Shown here in pieces: positions 1-5,966 of a stretch of DNA of 14,118 nt. The stretch covers positions 1,471 through 15,588 of the forward strand of contig DFHY01000101.1 of NCBI GenBank assembly GCA_002371345.1, in the 5' to 3' direction. Every line of letters starts with the position of its first letter. The first letter of the stretch is position 1. The translations under genes were made by a program, and so were the position numbers. The DNA comes from Lachnospiraceae bacterium UBA3711. GTDB lineage: Bacteria > Bacillota > Clostridia > Lachnospirales > Lachnospiraceae. Under the pieces are notes generated by a model that was not told the origin of the DNA, did not search any database, and was given only the letters and a program-made list of their open reading frames with translations.

Positions 1-290
1 GTTCCGTACAGTTCAAACCGCCTCACGTCCTGCATCAGATACAGGATGTCATATCCCCGGCTTCCCTCCTGGGCGATCTGCAGCATGTCCGGCGACAGAT
101 CCACCCCGATCATGTCGTATCCCGCCTCGGCAAACCGCCTCGTCATCTGACCCGTCCCGCAGCCAAGATCAAGCACGAGACCGTCATCGATACCATTCTC
201 CTTAAGCGCGCGGATCAGGCATGAAGCCCAGTCGTCATATGGAACCTCATCCATGAAGGTGTCATATACACGCGCGAAAGTCTCATACAT
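1..290 (-). CDS. Class I SAM-dependent methyltransferase, 3' part missing at window edge
   Basis: The first 96 residues of a class I (Rossmann-fold) methyltransferase are visible; the rest lies beyond the left edge. Residues 41-47 read DLGCGTG, the glycine-rich SAM-binding motif I. Asp64 in GVDLSPDM is the acidic residue at the end of strand 2 that usually contacts the SAM ribose. The N-terminus (MYETFARVYDTFMDEVPYDDW) is of the kind seen in small Clostridial methyltransferases annotated only as class I SAM-dependent. The ATG at 288-290 follows an AGAGGG Shine-Dalgarno sequence; an ATG further upstream is out of frame and quickly closed. The target molecule cannot be told from this fragment. 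It lies about 100 nt behind the membrane protein gene on the same strand, with no clear terminator between them. Confidence 0.85.
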   Translation of the reverse strand, partial: MYETFARVYDTFMDEVPYDDWASCLIRALKENGIDDGLVLDLGCGTGQMTRRFAEAGYDMIGVDLSPDMLQIAQEGSRGYDILYLMQDVRRFELYG

Positions 291-392
291 ATCCCGGTCC
301 CTCTTTCATCACGATCTACGGCCTGCCGGGAAGCTTTTCCCCGTTCTCATGGCTTACAGCCTTTACTTGATAATCATGCACTTCGCTTATAG

Positions 393-893
393 TCAGTGGA
401 CGACATTAGCCAGAAACGCATAAGAGAAAACTGTCATGATGACCGTTGCCATCAGCACGCCCAGAAGGATCGGTATAATCGCCTTTTTCCGGTCCATATC
501 GAGGATCGTCGCTATGAGCGAGCCTGTCCACGCTCCGGTTCCCGGAAGCGGGATGCCGACAAACAACAGCAGCCCCAGGAACTCTCCGTGCTTCATGCCC
601 TCGCTCTTGCGCTGCCCTCTCTCCTCGATCCACTCCGCGATCCTGTGAAGCGGCGTCTTCTTCATCCATCCGAGAAACTTCTTGAGAAGCAGAAGAATAA
701 GCGGCACAGGAAGCACATTTCCAAGAACACAGATCGGAACCGCCACCCACAGCTTCACTCCCAGAAGCGCGGCAACGATCAGTCCGCCTCTGCACTCGAG
801 GATCGGGAACAGGGATACGATAAAGATAACCAGTTCGGCGGGCATCACACGCCCCAGATTGGACGCGAACCATGTTGCAAGTGCATTTGTCAT
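393..893 (-). CDS. COG2426 small multidrug-export-family membrane protein
   Basis: A 166-residue integral membrane protein matching the Sm_multidrug_ex (COG2426) family, which is named for export but whose substrate is poorly established. Family landmarks are FPILECRGG (residues 29-37), close to the usual P-x-x-E-x-R-G-G signature, and GIPLPGTGAWTG (113-124), a re-entrant-looking Gly/Pro motif. Hydrophobic stretches lie at about 18-45, 48-70, 105-130 and 138-162, with a basic cytoplasmic-type loop (71-102) between them. I chose the ATG at 891-893 because GGAG lies six bases upstream. An in-frame ATG at 903-905 is possible but has its purine-rich stretch directly abutting it. A GC-rich hairpin (907-925) sits just upstream of this ribosome binding site. 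It follows hisC on the same strand after about 110 nt. Confidence 0.85.
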   Translation of the reverse strand: MTNALATWFASNLGRVMPAELVIFIVSLFPILECRGGLIVAALLGVKLWVAVPICVLGNVLPVPLILLLLKKFLGWMKKTPLHRIAEWIEERGQRKSEGMKHGEFLGLLLFVGIPLPGTGAWTGSLIATILDMDRKKAIIPILLGVLMATVIMTVFSYAFLANVVH

Positions 894-906
894 ATAGATC
901 TCCATT

Positions 907-925
907 CCGCCGCTTTAACCGGCGG
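907..925 (-). promoter_or_regulatory. GC-rich hairpin just upstream of the membrane protein start
   Basis: A perfect 6-bp inverted repeat (CCGCCG/CGGCGG) with a 7-base loop lies 14 bases before the chosen start codon at 893. It has no following T-run, so it is not a standard terminator. It could stabilise the mRNA or affect ribosome entry; this is inference. Confidence 0.3.
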
Positions 926-1002
926 CACAAACAGTCATCAGAGAGGGTCTTTCACCCTGAACTCTCTATTCCAAAACGCTTTATACGGACAATGTCATCT
1001 GT

Positions 1003-2103
1003 TTAAGCCATTGCGTCTTCCACGTATCTTTTGCAGAATTCCACAAGCTTATCCATCTCATCATCCGTTCCGATCGTGATGCGCAGATAGTTGTCGATCC
1101 TTGGCTTGTCGAAATAGCGCACCAGTATGTTTTCCGACCTCAGTGCAGCGAACAGTTTCCTGGCGCTGATGCCGGCGTGCGTGACAAAGAGGAAGTTGGC
1201 GGCGGAATCCTGGAAGGTGAACCCCAGTAAAGAAAGCTCTTTCTTGATACGCTCACGCGTGCGTATAATTTTCGCCGTGCAGTCTGTGAAGTAGGCTTCG
1301 TCTTCAAGGGCAGCGCATCCGGCGGCTATCGCAGCCTGGTTCATCGTGTATGAATTAAATGAGTATTTCGCGTCATTCAGATACCGGATCAGCTTCCCTG
1401 AACCGACGGCATATCCTATCCTCATACCCGCCATTGACCTTGATTTTGAAAATGTCTGAACCACAAGAAGATTGTCGAACTCGCCAATCAGGCTCAGCGC
1501 GCTGGTCTTCGGCGGATGCTCATTTACTGAGGCCTCATCCCGGGCAAAGTCAATATATGCTTCGTCCACGATCACAACAACATCCCTGTTGTGCTCCAGA
1601 ATGTCTCTCACCTCCGGGAGATCCTTCAGCACTCCTGTCGGAGCGTTCGGATTCGGGAAGATAATGCCTCCGTTTTCCCTGTAGTAATCACGGTTCACTA
1701 TCCGGAAGTCCCCGTCCAGCTTCTGAGTCTCAAAAGGAATCCTGAACAGCTGCGCCCACACATCGTAGAAAGAATATGTTATGTCAGGGAACAGAATGGG
1801 TCTTCCCGAAGCGAAGAACGTTAGAAAGCTCATGGCCAGCACGTCATCAGACCCCACTCCGGCAAAAACGTTCTCCGCCTTGACGCCGCAGTGCTTCGCT
1901 ATGGCTTCGGTCAGAGCCGAAGATGCCGGATCCGGATATCTCCTGACAGAATCACCGTCAAGTCCGCGCAGCGCATCAAGCACTCCCGGCGCGGGCGGGT
2001 ATGGGTTCTCATTGGTATTTAATTTGATCAGATCCCGTATCTTCGGTTGCTCGCCCGGCGTATACGGAACAGCTTTTCTTACATTGTTTTCCCAGTTTGG
2101 CAT
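1003..2103 (-). CDS. hisC: Histidinol-phosphate aminotransferase
   Basis: A fold-type I PLP enzyme of the HisC family. It transfers an amino group from glutamate to imidazole-acetol phosphate in histidine biosynthesis, and many HisC enzymes also act on aromatic amino acids. In the 366-residue product the family landmarks are LNTNENPYPP (28-37), NPNAPTG (151-157), DEAYIDF (180-186, the Asp that contacts the PLP ring nitrogen), and FSKSRSMAGMRIG with the PLP-binding lysine at residue 220. The ATG at 2101-2103 is preferred: GGGGGTGG stands about six bases before it, and the resulting start (MPNWENNVRKAVPYTPGEQP) fits Clostridial relatives. A start at 2139 would add 12 residues with no family resemblance. 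No other his genes are present, so the gene stands alone between prfA and a transporter-like gene. Confidence 0.95.
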   Translation of the reverse strand: MPNWENNVRKAVPYTPGEQPKIRDLIKLNTNENPYPPAPGVLDALRGLDGDSVRRYPDPASSALTEAIAKHCGVKAENVFAGVGSDDVLAMSFLTFFASGRPILFPDITYSFYDVWAQLFRIPFETQKLDGDFRIVNRDYYRENGGIIFPNPNAPTGVLKDLPEVRDILEHNRDVVVIVDEAYIDFARDEASVNEHPPKTSALSLIGEFDNLLVVQTFSKSRSMAGMRIGYAVGSGKLIRYLNDAKYSFNSYTMNQAAIAAGCAALEDEAYFTDCTAKIIRTRERIKKELSLLGFTFQDSAANFLFVTHAGISARKLFAALRSENILVRYFDKPRIDNYLRITIGTDDEMDKLVEFCKRYVEDAMA

Positions 2104-2197
2104 ATGTTTCCACCCCCGGCAGATGATCTTTTCCGCCATAGATTATCGATTGATTCAGTCCCGGCACAGCTGCGCACGGCGCGGCAGTATCCTGCGC

Positions 2198-3271
2198 TCA
2201 GTTTTCATTTGCGGCCGCAAGCTTCCGGGCCTGTTCAGCGGCAATCAGCGGATCAATCAGCTCGTCAAGATCACCGTTCATGATCTGGTCTATGCGGTAC
2301 AGCGTCAGCTTAATCCTGTGGTCTGTAACCCTTCCCTGCGGAAAGTTATAGGTCCGGATCTTCTCGCTCCTGTCCCCGGATCCAATCTGGCTTCTACGCT
2401 CCTGAGCTTCCGCGTCGTGACGCTCCATCAGCTCTTTCTGGTACAGGATCGATCTGAGAATCTTAATTGCCTTGTCCTTATTCTTCAGCTGGCTCTTCTC
2501 ATCCTGACAGCTCACCACTATTCCTGTCGGCTCATGAACGAGTCTGACCGCCGAATCCGTCGTGTTGACGCACTGTCCGCCGTTTCCTGATGCCCTGAAC
2601 ACATCGAAATGACATTCGCTAAGATCCAGCTGGAAGTCGATCTCCTCCGCCTGCGGCATAATGGCAACCGTGCAGGCTGAAGTGTGTATGCGGCCTCCGC
2701 TCTCAGTCTCAGGAACTCTCTGGACACGGTGAACGCCCGACTCATACTTCAGTCTTGAGTACGCCCCTTCGCCGTTTACCAGAAAGACACATTCCTTGAA
2801 GCCGCCAATGCCGCTCTCGCTCACAGAAGTCAGCTCCACTTTCCAGCCTTTTGCCTCTGCATACCGAAGATACATACGGTACACCTGCGCGGCAAACAGG
2901 GCAGCCTCATCGCCGCCCACGCCGGCCCGTATCTCGACTACGACATTTTTCTCATCATTTGGGTCCTTCGGAAGGAGCATTATCCGAAGGTTGTTCTCCA
3001 GCTCCTCAAACCTCTTTCTGGCACCGGACAGCTCCTCCTTCAGAAGCGCGCGCATCTCCTCATCCTTCTCGGACGAGAGCATCTCCTCGCAGTCTGATAT
3101 AGTAGAGCGCGTTTCCAGATAGGAATCGTACGCCTGCGCCACAGGAGTGAGGTTTGCCTGTTCCTTCATAAGATCCTGCAGACGGGACGGATCCTTCGCG
3201 CATTCAGGATCCGAAAGCATCCTCACGATCTCCTCCAGTCTGCCTTTAACTTCTTTCAGCTGTTCAAACAC
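2198..3271 (-). CDS. prfA: Peptide chain release factor 1 (RF1)
   Basis: RF1 ends translation at UAA and UAG. The 357-residue length is normal. PET at residues 187-189 (in RVPETESGGRIHTS) is the PxT codon-recognition tripeptide typical of RF1, as opposed to SPF in RF2. GGQ at 231-233 (in RASGNGGQCVNTTDSAVR) is the peptidyl-tRNA hydrolysis motif. AGVGGDEA (116-123) is also conserved. The start is GTG (3269-3271), with AGGAGA about eight bases upstream. Its first eight bases overlap the end of prmC (GTGTTTGA), so the two genes are very likely translationally coupled. This pairing makes sense because PrmC methylates the glutamine of GGQ. It is the last gene of the DUF1385-prmC-prfA group. Confidence 0.97.
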   Translation of the reverse strand: MFEQLKEVKGRLEEIVRMLSDPECAKDPSRLQDLMKEQANLTPVAQAYDSYLETRSTISDCEEMLSSEKDEEMRALLKEELSGARKRFEELENNLRIMLLPKDPNDEKNVVVEIRAGVGGDEAALFAAQVYRMYLRYAEAKGWKVELTSVSESGIGGFKECVFLVNGEGAYSRLKYESGVHRVQRVPETESGGRIHTSACTVAIMPQAEEIDFQLDLSECHFDVFRASGNGGQCVNTTDSAVRLVHEPTGIVVSCQDEKSQLKNKDKAIKILRSILYQKELMERHDAEAQERRSQIGSGDRSEKIRTYNFPQGRVTDHRIKLTLYRIDQIMNGDLDELIDPLIAAEQARKLAAANEN

Positions 3272-4106
3272 TCAGATCTCTCCTTTGTCCCAGCACAACC
3301 CGGTCCATGCCGCCAAGATCCTTAACAACCTGAACCGATTCATATCCCGCATCGTCAAACATCGATCTGACAGCCCCGCCCTGATCATATCCGATCTCCA
3401 CGAGAAGCCAGCCTCCTGCCTTCAGATAACTGCCCGCACCTGCCAGAATCCTGCGGTAGAACACCAGCCCGTCCGTGCCTCCGTCCAACGCGATGTGCGG
3501 TTCATGATCACGAACCTCCTCCATAAGGCAGGATATCTGATCCGTCCTGATATACGGCGGATTTGAAACGATCATATCATAGCTGCCGCTGACCGCACTA
3601 AATAGATCTCCCCGGACAAGATCAAGGCGTCCTGAGACTCCATGGCAGGCGGCATTTGAAGCGGCAATCTTCAGAGCTTCCTCCGATATGTCACACGCAC
3701 AGCCTGACAATCTCTGTCCAAGGCACAGAAGGCTTACCGCAATGCAGCCTGAGCCCGTACACAGGTCGAGAAACATACCGCCCGGCTCTATCCTCTTCAG
3801 GGCCTCCTCCACAAGCGTCTCCGTATCCTGCCTGGGACAAAGCACATCCTTCGTCACCTTGAATCTCAGACCGCAGAAATACTGTTCTCCTGTTATCTGC
3901 TGAAGAGGTATCCTTGAAGACCTGAGCCGCACCTTCTCAAGATAGAGTTCCGCATCCGGCAGTTCATCGTCAGCCCGTGCGTAATATGCTGCCCTGTCAA
4001 TCCCGCACACAGAATGAAGCAGTAGCATGGCGTCGATGTCCGGATCCGGAACATGATTATCATCCAGACACTTCACTGCCTTCTGTACTGCTTCAAATAT
4101 CGTCAT
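3264..4106 (-). CDS. prmC: Release factor glutamine N5-methyltransferase
   Basis: PrmC (HemK) methylates the side-chain amide of the GGQ glutamine in RF1 and RF2, raising release efficiency. The 280-residue protein has an N-terminal helical domain (about 1-75), PRQDTE (91-96), SAM motif I DLCTGSGCIAVSL (114-126), and the NPPY motif (182-185) that holds the glutamine. The ATG overlaps the stop codon of the upstream DUF1385 gene by four bases (ATGA). No good Shine-Dalgarno sequence precedes it (the region is A-rich), which suggests reinitiation by ribosomes finishing the upstream gene. Its own end overlaps prfA by eight bases. In many bacteria prfA comes before prmC; here the enzyme comes first, which to my knowledge is common in Clostridia. 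Confidence 0.96.
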   Translation of the reverse strand: MTIFEAVQKAVKCLDDNHVPDPDIDAMLLLHSVCGIDRAAYYARADDELPDAELYLEKVRLRSSRIPLQQITGEQYFCGLRFKVTKDVLCPRQDTETLVEEALKRIEPGGMFLDLCTGSGCIAVSLLCLGQRLSGCACDISEEALKIAASNAACHGVSGRLDLVRGDLFSAVSGSYDMIVSNPPYIRTDQISCLMEEVRDHEPHIALDGGTDGLVFYRRILAGAGSYLKAGGWLLVEIGYDQGGAVRSMFDDAGYESVQVVKDLGGMDRVVLGQRRDLSV

Positions 4107-5242
4107 ACGTTTTCGTTTTTAATAGTGTAGATATCATCACTCTCATGAGGCTCATCGGCCTGAGTAATCTCATACTCCGTGCCGAAATTCTCGTTGAGAT
4201 ATTTTTTCCAGTTAAATACTGCTTCGACAGACGCCATGCCTACCCGGATCTGATCATCATCCGGCTCTCTTGTCGTCAGCTTCTGGAGCAGGAGGCCAGG
4301 CTTGCTTAGTATATTGACGCATTTGTTGTCATATTTTCCGGCAAGACGGATAAATTCAAATGACACGCCGGCAATAACGGGAATCAGCAGGATACGTATC
4401 ACGATCCTGGATACCGGATTGCTGGTCCTGATGAAGAAGAAGAATATCACGCTGACAATCATAACTATCAGCAGGAAGCTGGTTCCGCAGCGCTTGTGCT
4501 GCCTGGAGCTCTTGCGGACGTTCTCAACATTGAGCTCCATACCGTGCTCAATGCAGTTGATGCACTTGTGCTCTGCCCCATGATACATGAAGGTCCGCTG
4601 TATATCCTTCATCCTGGAAATCAGAAGAAGGTAACCGAAGAAGATCAGCATCCTCAGGATCGCCTCGCACACCGAGATCAAAGACTCAGAACTCGTAACC
4701 ATCCTCAGCGCCCGTGACAGAAAATACGGAAGCAGCATAAACAGCGCGATCGACACTGCAAGAGAGAAAATCAGTGTTAATGTGAGCAGCGCGGAATTAT
4801 CCGAGTCCGATGACTTTCCGTTTCCTGACTCCTCACGTTCCTTCAGCTTCCTGCGCTCTGCCTCGGCCTTTTTCTCTGTCTCCTCAATAAGCTTGTCAGC
4901 CTGCTCGTCTTTACCTGACGAACGAAGCCTGTCTGCTTTCTTCCGAGCCTTCTTCGCCTCGTCCCGAAGCCGCTCCTCAAGCTCCTTCTCTGACTCCTCA
5001 GCGAACAGATCCGCCGAAAACATCAGTGTCTTCATACCGAGGTACAGGGAATCTATAAAGCTGCATACACCTCTCAGAATAGGAATACGGCCTATTCCCT
5101 TCCAGGGAATCACGCCATTATATATGCCGGTCTTCACCGTGATCTGATTGTCGGCTGTACGCACAGCGACAGCCCACTTCTCGGCATTACGCATCATGAC
5201 GCCTTCCATGACCGCCTGTCCGCCGATGTTCGAATACTTCAT
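4103..5242 (-). CDS. DUF1385 (YqhQ-like) membrane protein with a charged coiled-coil insertion
   Basis: A 379-residue member of the DUF1385/COG3872 family (YqhQ in Bacillus), sometimes described as a predicted metal-dependent enzyme; its function is not established. The family N-terminus is clear: GGQAVMEGVMMR (7-18). YHGAEHKCINCIEHG (220-234) carries conserved His, Glu and Cys residues that could bind metal. Hydrophobic segments lie at about 151-175, 190-209, 255-272 and 279-297. Residues 82-149 form a highly charged Glu/Lys/Arg stretch of coiled-coil character ending in a Ser/Asp-rich linker. As I recall, most relatives are near 300 residues, so this looks like an insertion between the N-terminal domain and the first membrane segment. 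The start at 5240-5242 has only a weak GAAAG-type ribosome binding site. Expression is probably by readthrough of the rpmE terminator or from an unseen promoter. Confidence 0.9.
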   Translation of the reverse strand: MKYSNIGGQAVMEGVMMRNAEKWAVAVRTADNQITVKTGIYNGVIPWKGIGRIPILRGVCSFIDSLYLGMKTLMFSADLFAEESEKELEERLRDEAKKARKKADRLRSSGKDEQADKLIEETEKKAEAERRKLKEREESGNGKSSDSDNSALLTLTLIFSLAVSIALFMLLPYFLSRALRMVTSSESLISVCEAILRMLIFFGYLLLISRMKDIQRTFMYHGAEHKCINCIEHGMELNVENVRKSSRQHKRCGTSFLLIVMIVSVIFFFFIRTSNPVSRIVIRILLIPVIAGVSFEFIRLAGKYDNKCVNILSKPGLLLQKLTTREPDDDQIRVGMASVEAVFNWKKYLNENFGTEYEITQADEPHESDDIYTIKNENV

Positions 5243-5280
5243 AGCTTTCTTCTCTATTTCTGATATTTCAGTATTTCCTT

Positions 5281-5313
5281 AAAGAAAAAGGGCTGAGGCG
5301 GCAGCCTCAACCC
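5281..5313 (-). terminator. Rho-independent terminator of rpmE
   Basis: In the minus direction GGGTTGAGGC pairs with GCCTCAGCCC (10 bp, one U-G pair) around a TGCC loop, followed at once by TTTTTCTTT. It lies 14 bases past the rpmE stop codon and about 40 bases before the DUF1385 start. It should therefore either isolate rpmE or limit readthrough into DUF1385-prmC-prfA. Confidence 0.92.
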
Positions 5314-5327
5314 TCTTTGCCTTATCC

Positions 5328-5534
5328 TTAGTTCTGGCTAAGACCGTACTTCCTGTTGAACTTATCAATACGGCCGCGCACCTGAGCTGCCTTCTGCTGG
5401 CCGGTATAGAATGAATGGCATGCAGAGCAGATCTCAACGTGGATCTCCGGCTTAGTGGAACCGGTAGTAAATGTGTTCCCGCAGTTGCAGGTAACCTTCG
5501 CCTGATAATACTTCGGATGGATTCCTTCTCTCAT
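5328..5534 (-). CDS. rpmE: 50S ribosomal protein L31, zinc-binding (C+) type
   Basis: A 68-residue L31, a small protein at the central protuberance of the large ribosomal subunit that helps bridge the two subunits. Cys16, Cys18, Cys36 and Cys39 (CNC and CSAC) are the four zinc ligands of the C+ form and fall at the same positions as in Bacillus subtilis RpmE. KYGL near the C-terminus also matches the family. The ATG at 5532-5534 is chosen because AGGTGAT stands a few bases upstream and the spacing to the first Cys is then normal; the earlier in-frame GTG is part of this ribosome binding site. The gene has its own promoter (5703-5731), a long structured leader, and a terminator. A C+ L31 often acts as a zinc reserve, replaced by a C- paralogue in zinc shortage; no paralogue lies in this window. 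Confidence 0.98.
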   Translation of the reverse strand: MREGIHPKYYQAKVTCNCGNTFTTGSTKPEIHVEICSACHSFYTGQQKAAQVRGRIDKFNRKYGLSQN

Positions 5535-5696
5535 GATGATCACCTCTCTATATGATATGTGAACTGCTTACGCTCTCCGCGCCGCGCGGAGCCGTCACTT
5601 CCCGGCCGGTCCGGGCTATCCCCGCAAGTCCATGCGGTTCGCCGTGTTCTGATTCCGCCAACTTAAGCGAAATTGCCTGCCGCTTTCAGACACAGC
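5535..5696 (-). promoter_or_regulatory. Long, GC-rich 5' leader of rpmE, possible L31 autoregulatory leader
   Basis: From the predicted start near 5696 to the rpmE ATG there are about 160 nt without a gene, much more GC-rich than the flanks. Two clear hairpins are visible: CTCCGCG/CGCGGAG with a 3-base loop at 5575-5591, and CCCGG/CCGGG around 5600-5615. L31 leader RNAs that bind their own protein are known in several bacterial groups, so autoregulation is plausible. I cannot match this one to a named family by eye. Confidence 0.5.
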
Positions 5697-5702
5697 AAAG
5701 GG

Positions 5703-5731
5703 ATTATAGCACGGTGCAATATGCGATGCAA
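5703..5731 (-). promoter_or_regulatory. SigA-type promoter of rpmE
   Basis: In the minus direction TTGCAT and TATAAT are separated by exactly 17 bases. The -10 box is preceded by TGC, an extended -10 element. Transcription should start near 5696. The -35 box begins only 25 bases past the copA stop codon, with no terminator between, so copA transcripts may run into rpmE. Confidence 0.85.
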
Positions 5732-5756
5732 GATAAACTTTTCACCACCTGATCCG

Positions 5757-5966
5757 TCACGCGATATCAAGCACCTTGTAGTCCTGGTCCTCAACAGCTT
5801 TCTTCAGAACCGCGTCATCCACCGCCTCGCTCATAGTTACGACAGCGCATCCCGCCGTATGGGACACATTGGCGCTCTCAACCTGGCTGACGGCCTCCAA
5901 AGCCTTCTTGACACGTGCCTCACAGTGCTCGCACATCATTCCCTCGATCTTCATCGTCTTCGTCAT
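5757..5966 (-). other. Candidate internal start in copA: free 69-residue CopZ-like HMA chaperone
   Basis: Inside copA, in the same frame, the ATG at 5964-5966 begins exactly at the boundary of the C-terminal HMA domain (MTKTMKIEGMMCEHC). AAAGGAGGAG lies upstream: AGGAGG is 11 bases away and GGAG nine. Initiation here would give a 69-residue protein of normal CopZ size with the Cu(I)-binding CxxC. Release of a free chaperone from a copA gene is known in E. coli, there by frameshifting. The sequence only shows that internal initiation is possible. Confidence 0.4.

Noticed and set aside
941..968. Imperfect hairpin (AGAGA, GGGT / ACCC, TCTCT) after hisC as a terminator
   Set aside because: The stem has a 5-base bulge and no T-run follows in the minus direction, so I do not call it a terminator.
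396..1079. 227-codon plus-strand open frame opposite the COG2426 gene and the end of hisC
   Set aside because: The opposite strand encodes recognisable proteins; this frame has a His/Arg/Gln-rich translation without domain character.
2104..2197. Possible terminator or promoter between prfA and hisC
   Set aside because: GCGCA/TGCGC pairing has a 16-base loop and no T-run, and a GATAAT box has no matching -35 sequence.
1781..2590. Long plus-strand open frame across hisC and prfA
   Set aside because: It is antisense to two well-supported genes, has no good ribosome binding site, and its translation resembles no protein family. It is open because of the codon pattern of the genes beneath it.
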